Positions 33,072-45,922 of a stretch of 64,000 bases of DNA are shown piece after piece (the first letter of the stretch is position 1; the number at the start of each line of letters is the position of its first letter). Below the pieces are notes generated by a model, which was not told the origin of the DNA, did not search any database, and saw only the letters and a program-made list of their open reading frames with translations. This DNA is from Lobosporangium transversale (Eukaryota > Mortierellomycota > Mortierellomycetes > Mortierellales > Mortierellaceae), in NCBI RefSeq assembly GCF_002105155.1, contig NW_019029011.1, forward strand, positions 423,745-487,744, in the 5' to 3' direction. Both the position numbers and the translations under genes were made by a program.

Positions 33072-36000
33072 TTAACTCCGCTCATTAGTTGATGATTCCA
33101 GTGCGATGACATTGTTGGGATCAAGCGAAGTTCCAGCGAATTGTTCCCTCTCTTGACCGCCCTCCGATAATGTTCTTTGCAGCTCTAGTTCCTCTGTCGA
33201 AAGCGAAACTGGGGCTGATCTCAACCCTCCTACATGATTGCTGGTGCTGTTAGCCCGACTGGAGCTGGCTCGACGGGCTGTGAACGACCGACGTTGCGAT
33301 TGCTGCTCACGCATCATTTGGCTCGCACTACTAGCACCACGTTGGTGATATGTTTTGGCAGATCCAGTCCCAGCGCCCCAGTCACTCATATTATCTTGAT
33401 CTTCCCTAAATTCATCTCTTTCAACATCATAAGAATAACGTCTACCAACGACAGGGCCAAGATCGCTCTTAATGGTCCCCTCGCGCTGCGGTTGTTGATT
33501 CTTTGATCGTCCTCGTCGGCTTGACAAGCTTGCTGTATGACGACTAGACTGCTTCGAGACAATACTCGCAGCAATGGAAAGTCGCCTCTGAATCTTGGAT
33601 CCTGTCACCCCCTCTGCCTCTGCTCCTTGGTTACCGAGCTCTGCTTCCCATTCTTTCCATCGCTGTACTGCCTCAGGATCCTTCTCCAGTTCTTGATATA
33701 AATCCACATCTGAAGGGAACATCTGGGCCTTGAGGATCTTAGCCATCACATTCGGCATCATTGCAATCATAAATGCCACAATGATAGTCAGCCAGAAGGG
33801 TAAATGACCAGCCAAGGTTTGGAAGACACCACGGACGTGATATCCTGCTGTGCGGACGGGATATAGGAATGAATATGCAGTGTTGTACCCAAACCATGCA
33901 ATGATTGTAAGAAGTGAGGTGATATGGGTTACAATCGACCAATTATGAGTCTCCAGGTACGCAATCTTGAAGGTGACCACCAATACAATGGTGGTGTAGA
34001 CACCAAGTCCCATTTGGAACAAGGCTACCTCATCTGGTTCAATGCCAAACTTGCTAATAGCACCTGCAATCCAGAGTGGAACCATCAGCGCTGCAATTGC
34101 ATGGTAAACCGCTGCTACCATCCACGTCCCAAAGGTCATCAAAGAGAAGCCAGAGTTCTGCTGTCCAAATGTGTACAGCTCCGGAACGAGTTGCAACGTC
34201 GATGCCTTCAGGTCTTGCTCGAACATACCGACAACCATTACGGGCAGAGAAGAGAAGAGAGTGTTGTAGAAGGAGAGTGTCCATTGCTCGTACAATGATG
34301 TGCCTGAAAATCCTGTAAAAATCTGGAATAGCCCTTGAGTCAAATAAAATGTCGCGCACTTGTAAAACGTACCCAACACAAACTTTGATACACGCACATA
34401 TGACCAACGACCATGAACAAATAGCAATCTCTCCAAGAATCGGAACTGTGCAATAGAGTAATCGCTCGCTCTAGCAGCCTGAAGACCCTCCTTTCCTGTG
34501 ATCCCGATACCGACGTTGGCCTCTTGAATCATCGCAATGTCATTGGCTCCGTCACCGATTGCAAGAGTTACCACATGCTTCACTCTTCCACGAACTGTCT
34601 TGACCACAATAGCTTTTTGAGCGGGACTGACTCTGCAACAGATCACAGAGTCTGCTCGGATACCGAGCTCAACAAAGAGTGCCATCAGTTCTGAAGACTG
34701 CTCCACAATTCCAAGTGTGGCTCCATCGATGACTACTACCACGTGGCGTGACTTGCCTTTGCTAACATCCTTAATGGCCTTGTTCAAAGCCCTGTGTGCT
34801 TGTGCTTGTGTTGGCACATCCAAGATGATGGTTGATGAGTAGTCCTTGATCAGTCGACAAGAGTATCCAATGTTGATAGCTGTCTCACGCTTATCACCCG
34901 TCAACATCCACAGTCTAATACCAGCCCTACGAAGCTTGTCAATTGTCTCGGGCACCCCGACTTGAAGCTTGTCTTCAATGGCAGTGGCGCCCGTCATGTC
35001 CAGATTCTGTTCTAATAATTCAGCCGCCTGTTCCAACTTTTCTTGTCGACCTTCCAATGCACTCTGAGCATTCGCATACTGCTTTGCCCACTGACTATAT
35101 TCCTCCTCGGACAAATATCGGTGACCATACAGCAACGTCCTCAATCCAGTCGTGGCGTATTCTTGAATGTGATCCATGGTTTGTTGGTACTCCCACATTT
35201 CTGATTGTGTCTGGCCGAAAAAGTATGCAGCAATGTAATCTACGTCTGCAGGGGCTCTAGAAGCTGCACTGGCGCCTTTTGAATGCTCGAGTCGATCAAG
35301 TTCTCTCAAGACACCTTCAACTCCTGCTGGTGATGTTGAAGAGCGCTGGAGTGGACGTTTACGTCTTTTGTCAGTTTTAGGGTGATCTAGACTTTCGAGC
35401 GGATCCATACCGTCGTATCCATGAGGGTGAGGCGAATCCAGCGTAAAGGGTATCGGAGAGTCTGGGTTCAAAATATCGTCAAATCCTGTCCGAGGATCTC
35501 TGACACGTTCCAGAATGACAGAGTCAGCGCCCTTGGTGAACAGGCAAATCCGCCCATCTGGCATCCTGTAAATAACAGACATTCGCTTTCTTTTACTTGA
35601 GAATTCTAGAACATTGAGAATCTCGTAAATTTCCTCCTTTGGGGCTTCATCCGCAGATGTTGGCAAGCTCTGGACACGGATACCACGTCGAGTGCGTTCC
35701 ACAAAGACATAGCCAAGCTCCTTCGCACCCGCGACCAATGCATTCTCGTCTGGACTGGCTGCTTGATACTTGAGACTCATAGGATCAGATTCGTCCATCA
35801 ACTCTGGAACCGCATCATGGCAGAGAGCCATTGCAAGTAAGAAAAAGCGGATCCTGTTTGCCATGTCATGATGCGTTCCAGACTTCAAGATTGAGACTAA
35901 CTGCGATGTAGGCGTGCAAGGCACGATTGTTTCAGCGTATGAAGGTTTGTTGCCTGCGTATACACTCTCAGGGTATCCTGCTGGCAATGATCCCGATTCC

Positions 36001-37325
36001 ATTTCAGAGATTACTTCCTTGCCTCCGCCCAGATTCTGGTAGCCTAGACTAGATCTCTGTCCCTGATGACGATGAGAAGATCGCTTCAGCTTCCCTACGA
36101 CTTTCCCAGCCTTGGTCGTGTATTTGCTTCGCCTGCGTACTGTCTCGCCTTCAGCAGGGGCATCGCCTGGGTGATCATGTCCATCTGATGAATGCAAGTT
36201 CTGGTTCTCCTGCGCTAGCTTAGCTGCTGCTTTAATCGATTCTGGATCCAAATCATGATTGAATGAAAGACCAGCTACACAAAACTTGCGGAAGACCATG
36301 ATGTTTTCTGTCAGTGTTCCTGTCTTGTCTGAGAATAGGTAGCTAACTTGCCCAAGTTCTTCGTTAATGACAGTTGTTCGGGCTTCTGCAGGCGTATCCG
36401 AGATGGGGTCATACATCTCCAGATCGTGATGGATAAAGTAGGCTTGCATCAACTTGACGAGCTCCATGGTGACATAGAGCGAGATCGGGATCATGGTGTT
36501 AAAAAGGACAATGTACCCAAAAAGCACTGATGCAGTGTCACTGCGCATAACGCCTTTGGCTGCCAAGTACCAAGCAAAACGTCCAGGTTTATCGTTCCTG
36601 TTGTTCCAAATTGCACTGAGGACCGTGCATAATGCGGACAAAAAGACCACAATGCTGAAAATGACGATAATGACCTTGTTGATCAGTCGCTGCATACTAG
36701 GTGCTTTTGTACGAATGTTTTTGGACCCATTCTGACGGATTTTCGTTTCTTCACCCGAAAACACCACGAGACCATAAACGAAGGGTGTGTTGCGCAAGAT
36801 AGTGCCACGGAGAAGAATTTGGTTGATACTGAGGGGATATCGTGGAATATTCTTGCCATGCCCAAGTTCCAAGTATCCCTCAAAGTTGTACAAATCCTGG
36901 TTAGGCTGTTCTGTATGGGCGCAACCTAAATATGTATTTTGATTAGATTTAGGACGTCATGGTTAGTCAAAAATATACTACTGCATAGATGTATACCAAC
37001 AAGTGTGTGTGTTCGGATTCGGGTAATATAATAAGCACAAGGATAGGATTTGCAAACAAGACAGACCCGTTGGCCCATTCCTGTTTCCTATCCATATTGG
37101 CCTGTTCCTTTTATTCTATGTAGAATAAATCCCACACAACGCTCATACCGAACAATGACATAAACGTTCCACCTCAAGGATCAATGGAGAAACCCCCGCA
37201 AGAACCTTATTCATATTACAACAACAACAACAACAGAAATAATAATAATTATTATAACAGGGTCATACACAAATCAACAAAATGAACAGAAAACTGTCCA
37301 TGATGTGTACGTTCTTCCCCTGGCA

Positions 37326-37362
<37 letters not shown>

Positions 37363-38676
37363 TCAAATTATACCTGTAAAAGTTGCAATATCTTCTTGGG
37401 TGCGAATTATATCATTTGTTGCACGAAGAGCCTGCCGCTGCTTGAGATTAGTCTCGCCATCGAGTGCAGCTGTCTCTACATAACAGCTTCCTTCAGGCCC
37501 TGCAGCGTGCAGCAAGATAAGATCTGCAGGTATCCAATCATTCTGATCAACCCTTATGATATCTCCTACACAAATATCCTTCCATTTTATCTTTTGAAAG
37601 AGAGGAAGATTAGGTGCAGGTGTGTGGACAGTAGGGGTCAAAGGGATTGTGATGGATAGTTCAGCCGGCGATGATGGCTTGTCCGCAGCCTCTGCTTCTG
37701 TAGTGGAGGCCGGATGGGGAGACGGTGTGTGATGGTGTTGTGAATTGTCTTGAGGAGAGATCGAGTTGGTTGCATTACGATAAGTGCGAAAGACGTTTGT
37801 CATCTGGTTGTTCTCGACATTATCCTGCCGATGTCTTCGATAGTCGTCGTAACCTTCGTGTGCAATAGCGATGGATAAAAAGACCAATAGTGGAACTAGG
37901 GTTGTATACTGTCCTGTTGGTGACCAACTGGGAACCATCTGCAATGAGGCTACGAACAAGAAGTATACGTTGGCGATCTTTGAGAATTGGGCATACAATT
38001 GCTTGGGTAAAAAGTCCCAGAGGGTATAGCGGGCTGTTGTAACAGAGTTGGAAACAAAAGGCTTTCCGGTTTCGGGTTGGATCAAAGGGGCAGTGCGGGA
38101 TGAGGAGATGGGGATCACACGAGTGGTTTTGCTGGCAACAACTCTCCCACGGCCTGTTATTTTGATAAATAGTGTCTTTATCCAGTTGCTGGACTTTGTT
38201 GATTTAGTTTCTAGAGATACAGAGTCCCGAGTTGGTAACTCCTTGAAGGAATCAGTCGTTATGGGTGCAGCTGATACTGGATCGCCTGGAACCGTGGTTG
38301 TTTCTGCTGCTGTTGTTTTTGTCGAGTCTGTAACAGATCCCATTTCCATAAAAGTCGACTGGGTACCTTGAGGGGTTAGTGCAGGCTGATCAATCAAAGT
38401 GTTTATGTTATTTGAGAGGACATTGTGAGGTTGGATAGCAGAGGAGGAGCTGGTTGATTGAGAAGTGATGATCTGTGGCTGCTGGCCTTGTAAAGTGGCT
38501 CGTCGACGACGAGAATGAAGGGAGGGCAGAGCAGACGGGTCAGGAGGGTTGGTTGTGGATGGTTGTGGAAGGATGGTTGAGGTCGAGTTATTGGAAGGAT
38601 GCGAAGGGGATGATGAGGGTGAGACAGTGTTGGAAGGCTGACTGGTCGAGGCCATGCCGTGGTTAGGCGATGCCAT
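33072..38676 (-). CDS. P4-type ATPase, phospholipid flippase (Dnf3-like)
   Basis: Two exons (38676..37374 and 36925..33072) in phase 1 give 1718 residues. About 190 disordered Ser/Thr/Pro residues precede the first membrane segments (NSVTTARYTLWDFLPKQLYA, FSKIANVYFLFVASLQMVPS). The actuator DGET loop (AALDGETNLKQRQAL), the PISL motif (581-584) and the phosphorylated Asp634 in DKTGTLTEN are present. So are a nucleotide-binding domain with ASPDENALVAGA, TGDKRETAINIGYSC, and the hinge GDGANDIAMIQEANVGIGI. The last helices and a basic Ser-rich tail end it. P4-ATPases flip phospholipids to the cytosolic leaflet, usually with a Cdc50 partner. The REGxDDYRR-like segment (HEGYDDYRRHRQDNVENN) and large size suggest Dnf3, the Golgi/endosomal class. 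The intron is 448 nt and contains an AAT/ATT repeat. Confidence 0.93.
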
Positions 38677-40110
38677 GCTCTTGTGTCTGTTGTGTCACTC
38701 TTCCTGTAGGGAAGAGAGGGGTTTGGGATGACGAAGAACAGAAAAGATAGAGGAGAGAAAGAGATGAAGCAAGGACAAAATTAGATACGATTATGCAGTA
38801 TGAATCTGGAGGCAGTCAAAAGAGAAAGAAAAGAAAAAGAAAAAGAAAAAGCAGAGTGGCAGAGCAAAGGATAAGAGAGAGAAAGAGTAGAATTGCAGTG
38901 GTGAATACCTTTTTTTATGTCGCTGTTGAAATGGTTTGTAATGTTTTATGTGGTAAAGGATAGAGAGAGAATAAGGAAAGAAGGGAAAACGGAGAGAGGT
39001 GTATGTGCCGAGTAATGGCTGTGAAGAGGAGTGGAATGTGAAAAAGTAGGAATGAATGAGTTGCGATTAGAGAGACAGAGAGAGAGACAGAGAGAGAGAC
39101 AGAGAGAAAGAAAAAAAGAGGTTGGTTAAAAAAAATTACTAAAAAGAAAAGGAGGAGAAAAAGAGGGAGACGATCCTATTAGTCAACTGACAGAAATACA
39201 GAATTGAAATAAAGACCGAGTGTGATGAAGTACGACTGCATGGGCATATGGTGAATAAACACTCGGAAATTGAAACATGAGGACAGGGCAAATGTCAATA
39301 TGTCAATCTATTCCAAATAGACCATTGCACAGAATAGAATTGGTGCTCTTTTGACTTTTCTCCATCCTCTCAAATGATGCAACAACAATAACATGTCCCA
39401 TACACTAAGATCGCTTGCGGCTGTTCAAGTTGGTTGGTCCCATTTGATTTTTTTTTTTTTTTTTTTTTTTTGATCGACAGAAATTTATATGAATTTAAAA
39501 TATAAATCGCTCTTTTCCTTGAAGGGAATTGTCTGGCTGTGGCAAAATGTATGAAATGTAACGAAATGTATTGTAGACTCTCCTTCTGTTCTCCGAGGGA
39601 GAACCCTTTGCTCTCCAACACACTCCTCAATTGTTAAAGGTTGCAGCTGATCACATTCATGACCTTGAAGTTCCTTACGAGCGATTACTACAAATTCTAT
39701 CACCACAGGCTTGGGGGGAGAACTACAAAGATGAACAGAGTTGAATGTAGGGGGTAGAGATGGTTAAACACGGGACGATTGGATGATGGCCCTGATAAAT
39801 TTATTTTTACTTTCCATTTATTGGATCGACTACATGACACATGTGGCATGGGAATCTGTTTATTTAAATACGTCAATGGTCATCCTCATAATTTAAAGTT
39901 GGTAATGCACGCTATGGCCAGCTTGCCCAAACACAATCTTATTGCTCAAGACTAAGTGAGCATCGCAAAAGATGATGACTTGTGGAAGATCCGAGGATCA
40001 AGTCGTTATTCCAATACGCAGCAACACTCGATGCTGGTTTCCAGATAAAAAGAAAATAAATAAATAGTAATAAAAATAATAATAATAATAATAAAAAGTT
40101 AGTACAAAGT
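38677..40110. other. Intergenic: flippase promoter and paraoxonase 3' flank
   Basis: A purine-rich strand (GAGAGA and GAAAAAG repeats, 38750-39175) lies in the probable flippase promoter and leader. A T-run lies at 39450-39471 and an AAT repeat at 40070-40095. Short minus-strand frames at 39370-39706 have no recognisable content. Confidence 0.5.
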
Positions 40111-41770
40111 TCACATATACATACACTCCTTCTTGTTCTTCTTCATACAAAACTTGCCTGAAATATCTTCGCCATTGCTATAGAACAAATCCTTGACCTC
40201 CCACTTGAGTGGAGGCAATTCGGGTTTCGGGAAGAAATACATATCAGGCTGAGTGCTCTCCTGGCGGATAAAATTCTCGGGCGCCAATTTCTCAATCTTA
40301 ACCACGTGCGAAGGAGATTGAGGCTCATAACCAAGCTTGTGACGAAGGTAGGTCGAATATGAAGGATGACTAGCTACGTAGATATCCCCAGTATGCTTAT
40401 CCACCGATAAATTGTCCACATGGTTCCCTACCCATATATCGACATCATGAACCAATTCACCCCGAGTCGTTTCATCTGTTGTATTATAAACATGGACAAC
40501 CCTGTCCAAAAATGAGGAAACATAAAGCTGGGTCGCATCTGGTGACACAGCAATGCCTATGTAAAAGGATCATAAAAGGTCCATCAGCCAACACGTCGAG
40601 ATGATCGCACATATCAAACACACGAATTGATATATAAATCCCTTACCATAAGGATTCGCAAGACTCTCGAGAACTTTGCGAGCATCCGTACCGTTGTAGT
40701 AAACAACTGACCCAAGGGCAAGGCCTGCAACTTCCTCAGCAACCCTTCCATACTTATTACTCATTGCCTACCATTGCAATTAATAAATGAAGAAAATAAA
40801 TGTTTGCTACCGAATAAAAGAACGAGTCAATACTGTCGAAACAACAGGATTCTTACATGGTGATTAGTCATATAGAACCGCTCTCTCCCAACTGCAACAA
40901 TGTCTTTTGGAGTAACAAAAAGCTCACTCTGAATACTTTTAACGTGCTTGAGTGTAGTATCGTCAATCGAGTAATCAAATATCTCCACTACATCGCCTTT
41001 ATGGGAGTGGTTAATCACAAACAAACGATTTGCCCAGGCTTGCGTGTCAGGATCTTGGAAACGATAAAGCGACATGCCGGCGGGATGGAAGTCCTCAGAT
41101 GAAAAGTCCCGAAGTTGTGCCTCCTTGGGCGAAGAATTCGGTTGGGCTAGAGAAAGGGTATAAATGCCCCCGTCTTGTTCAGTCTTTCTGCTAGGCCGGT
41201 GGAAAAAACTGCTCTCCTTGACCCATGACCGATCATCCGAAGAAACAAAGGCAAGCTGATCGTGGTCACTGATTTCGATGTCTGAGGGTCCAGGAATGAC
41301 TAGTTTTGGAATCGATCGTTAATCGTGACAACATCAGATACGTGTTGAACATGAGTTTATATCTCAGTGTTTCCATTGTACTTACATGCCGTCTTGTAGC
41401 AATTGCCCTGAATTCCCGCAGTCTGAGAAATGCTAATGTCGCGACTAGGGATGAAGAATCTTTCATACACAGACTTGAGCAGCACACCAACTGAAGCGAT
41501 CAACAACGACATCATAATACTTCTAAGTTGTGATGATTTCTTAGCCTGTTGGCGAGCACGAATAACAGCAGCCTTTTTTTTCTTGTTATCTTCAGTATCC
41601 TTTGGGGAGATAGCGGCTCCTTTCTTCATAGCTGTCGAGATTGATGTACTGGTGGAGGCAACGACAGGGGTTGTGTCAGACTCGTCACTTGCATCCTTGA
41701 CAGTGGTCCTTCTGTTCCTTAGTGTACTCCGCACTGATGCTGTTGTAGACGTATCTTCCTTGTCAGACAT
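40111..41770 (-). CDS. Paraoxonase/arylesterase-like six-bladed propeller, membrane-anchored
   Basis: Four exons (41770..41386, 41299..40857, 40767..40647, 40556..40111) give 464 residues. I start at MSDKEDTSTT; no ATG occurs in frame upstream. A charged cytosolic-type N-terminus is followed by one hydrophobic segment (about 83-101, SIMMSLLIASVGVLLKSVY). The propeller shows the serum paraoxonase hallmarks in order: GPSDIEISDHDQLAFVSS, RFYMTNHHAMSNKYGR (the TNDHY-like calcium segment, here TNHHA), GIAVSPDATQLYVSS, and WVGNHVDNLSVDKHTGDIYV with VASHPSY. Family members are calcium-dependent lactonases or arylesterases. Here the usual Asp after TN is His, so calcium coordination may differ. A type II membrane or ER location is predicted. 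The natural substrate is unknown. Confidence 0.82.
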
Positions 41771-43648
41771 GTCAGGATGTTGGTCGGAAATGAACAAATG
41801 GAAATGAGATGGAGGGAGTTGAATGGAAATTAATGTAAGGGAATGATCATGACATTTGATCTGTGCAACAACGATCTACTCGAGGCTGCACGTGCGAATC
41901 CTATCCAAAGCACAGGACGAGCTGTCTGAAATGAAATGCTGAAATACTGAAATGCTGAAATAGTGACCCTCGAACCATCGATCTATAAAGCACACACCAA
42001 GCAACTGTTCAGCGTATTAGCGACGTCCACATTGGTACCATTCACCATTCGGATAACCATCCCACGGGTCTTGTCTTTCGAACATGTATTGCTGCAATTC
42101 TTGCTTTTTTTTTTTTTTCTCCCAGATCTGTTTAATTGACTCTTGGCATAGCATGCATCAATGTGGAGTCAGTGAGCCAATGTGGGAGCCTTTTAGATTT
42201 AGTCCTGATGACTACCATCGATTGCGCAGAGCCTCACAACGTTTTTTTTTTTTTATTCCATTCAAAAAAAGTTAAAATCATTGCAACGCCTCATGAGTAA
42301 CATGGGTCTAACAGTTTGGGCGCAGCCTCTAACACCGAGCCAAACATTAACAAATTTTCAATGTTACATAAAACCAAAAACTGAATTCATCTGAGACTAG
42401 AGTATTTATTCTCCTCCTTTGCGAAGTGAAAGAGAGAGTAGAGAGGCTTAATACATTGCTCATTCAAGCTTCTGGTACCTGCATAAACTTCTTTTTACTC
42501 TTATTATTTTAGCCATGATCGAGACGCGTAGATATATAGACACGTGGAAAAGTTATGGTTTCAAGAATGGATGTAGTAGACGGTGCCAAGCTGCTCCTCT
42601 GATGACAAAGGTGCGTTTTCACACTCTACATGGTCACAATACGAATCATGGGCATAGCTTGATCAAAGTTTGTTATATTTGGCATTCTTATTTCAGACAC
42701 ACAACAAAACAATTGAGTAATCGACTGAGTACATGTGAAGAGAACAACTAACCTGCGCAGCCATGAATTTGCTCTCACACTGACAACAGATTGAGTCCTT
42801 TTCTTTTTTTAAAAGGAATTTGGGGTGTCATAGTCACAAAGACCCGTTCACAACCTGTGTAAGCATCAACCAAGCATCAATACATGAAATACGGATCAAG
42901 ATGAGCTTGATACAAAATTGCCTTTTTGGAAAGAGAGAGAAACATCTGTGACACTGTAAGCACAAGCAAATAAATACCGCTTGAATTTCATCTCACAGAC
43001 TCATCTCCCCACACCTTCTCTCTCTCTCTTTCTCTTTGGTCAAGGGTAGTAAAGTTTGCTCATTGACATGTAAATATTAACTGTGTTGGACTGCGCTTGT
43101 GTTCACTCAGCTGTACCTTTCCAACTTGAAGCGCTTGCTTAACTTTATCGGGCGGGGTCTCTTTCTCTATTCTTTTGATTGCCAACTTGGACCATGATTG
43201 GGTTATATAAGACATCTGGACATCTTTGTACTGAATTAAGACAATGACTCTGCTCTCACAATTTCGCAAACGTCCCTGACTTCCTTTTCTCCGCCACAGA
43301 CAAATTGATTGGAGCAATGGGGCAACGCATCCTCTCTCTTCTTTTCCTCTCTTAACTTCTCTACAACCTCTCCATCCTACAGAACAACAAACACTCTTAC
43401 CCTCACTCACTCGCTAAAAAAAAAAAAAAAAAAAAAAAAAGTGTTTTGATCCACAATAACTGAATATTTTATGTATTACACTCAAATGCTTGTTTAAGCC
43501 CAACAACACCGTCGAAAGTATACAAAAAAAAAATATTCAAAGTATACAAAAAAAAATATTCATTCAGACGAAATCGATCTCCCTTCTGTCCTTCATTTCT
43601 CCATTCCTCCTCATCAGTGAATAATAGCAACGACACAGAGCACAGACT
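41771..43648. other. Divergent intergenic region
   Basis: It holds the promoters of the paraoxonase-like and Zn2Cys6 genes. T-runs lie at about 42104-42118 and 42242-42254, and an A-run lies at 43416-43440. A duplicated segment lies at 43519-43562 (AGTATACAAAAAAAAATATTCA, twice). Short frames do not look coding. Confidence 0.45.
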
Positions 43649-45881
43649 ATGACCACGCCAGATCAGCTCGATGCTAAACGGAGACGAGTCTCTAGAGCAT
43701 GGTAAGTCCACTTTTTTGTTCGGATGATATTTTTACCTTCTTATTTCTATCCCACCATCTTCTCCTTTGCTGTATATCCGGATAAATCAAAGTTCAACAG
43801 GGAACGCATGGATAAAAAACATTCTTGCTCATTAAAGCCAATGACCCTGTTACCCTGTTTCGAAGATATATCGCATGTCAAAAAGGAGTAAAACCCTATC
43901 CTCTCTCCTTTAGTATTTCACTTTCCATCTGTACATTTACCAGCTTGCTGCACCCCTGCGAGAGCAGCTTTTACAGATGGGAGTAACCGCCATTATACCA
44001 TGCGAGCAGCAAACGATGTTGCACGTGTCAATTTTGCATCTACCACTCTCTTCAAAGAATGTGGACTAACAGACTCATTACAACTCGTGTTCTATGGCGA
44101 GAATAGTGATATATGTCGGAGGAAGAAAGTTCGATGCGATGGCTTGCAGCCTTCTTGTACCAACTGCACCACCTTTGGTTTCCAATGCACGTAAGTAGTT
44201 CTGTCAGATCAGATTCAGGTTTCTTTCTCTCTTTTTTTTTTTTTTTTTTTTTTTTCCCTTTCTTTCTTTCTTTTTTATATACATCTTATTGATGATAAAT
44301 ATCTTTTTCTGCTTAGTTTTAATGACTCTGCCAAAAAGAGAGGTCCGCCCAAGGGTTACATTGAGGCCCTTGAGAACAGACTCCATAGGATGGAAAGTCT
44401 TCTAGGCGGATTAGTGCAAAGTGGTGAACGTCCTAAAGCGGATCTTGATGCTTGGCGAGATGAGCACGATGATGATGTAGACTCGTTGGACTCTATCTGG
44501 CCAGCATCGTCCGATACCCCTCTCTTTCCTCCACCAGTCCCGTCATCTCTACCCACAAACAATCGCCATCAACATACCGACTCAATCTCTACGGCCATTT
44601 CGAGCTCATCTACAATTAATAGCCAAATGAACGAAGAGGAGGAAGAAGAGGTTTTACCTTTTGATCTAGAAGCAAGAGAAAAAATCAACGCTATATCGGA
44701 CAGTTTATCATCAATGACACTGGATGATGGAGGCTTCGTTCGATACCTTGGCAACAGTTCCGGCATCGACATGCTACAGAGAAGCCAGCTCTTAAAAAAT
44801 GGTCGTTATATGATGCCACTACGTATGAACGAGCATAGAGAATGGCTGTTGCAGAGGGAGAATATTATCGCCCAGATGGAGAGTGAAATGACCATGCCTC
44901 CCCGAGATCTTGCAGAACATTTAATTGAACTGTATTTTACATATGTTCATCCCAACATACCAGTTCTACACAGACCTACATTCATGCGCCAATATCGCAA
45001 TCTAGACCCTTTGAAAAAGCCTCCAAGAGCATTACTGAATGCTATGTTTGCAATCGCCTCTCGTTATTCAACTAACCCCGAAATCATTGGGAATGATCCC
45101 GAAGCCTTTGGAGATGAGTATTTCAGCCGGGCCAAAAGGCTCATCGATCTTGAATATGAAGTTCCTCGTCAGACTTCCATTCAAGCCCTGTTGCTCATGG
45201 TCACCTATCGATTTACAAGCGCAAAATCTGGTGGCCGTGTCTGGGTCATGTTGGGAATGGCTACGCGAATGGCGCAGGATCTGGGCATGCACAGGAACTC
45301 GGCGCGCTGGCATTTACCACCATTAGAGGCAGAACTCCGAAAGCGCTTGTGGTGGGCGGTCTATGTGATGGATCGGTGGGTAAGCGCCTGCATGGGGCGG
45401 CCTATGGCGATTGATGATGCTGATTGTGATGTAGACTATCCCTCAGTTGTGGAACAGGACTGGGCTGACCCTGATGGTAACCCAGTTTCACCAAGCGAAG
45501 AGGCTGAGAAGCTCAAGGAGCAGTCATCCTTTGCTTTACGCTATTTTGTCGAAACCATCAAGCTTTCCCAAATCCTTGGTCAAATCCTTCGAGGTGTATA
45601 TTCCCCACAAACAAGGAACCATGGACCTGGTCAAGTCATCTCTACGGTCTATGACCTTGACACTATGCTCACCAAATGGCTGCTAGCATTGCCCTCTGAT
45701 CTGAAATACGACAACAAAATCGAACCCATGCAGTTGAGCCGGTGGGTCGCAACGATTCATATTTCATATTGTAAGCTGCTTAGACCTTTAGACTTTAATA
45801 CAACTGATACTAAGGAAAAATTGATGATACCATTGATGAGAATGTAGAACTAATATCAACTCTTTATTTATTTATTTATTT

Positions 45882-45922
<41 letters not shown>

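Noticed and set aside
39370-39706. Short minus-strand frames between the flippase and paraoxonase-like genes
   Set aside because: Frame changes, a poly-Lys stretch from a T-run, and no recognisable domain.
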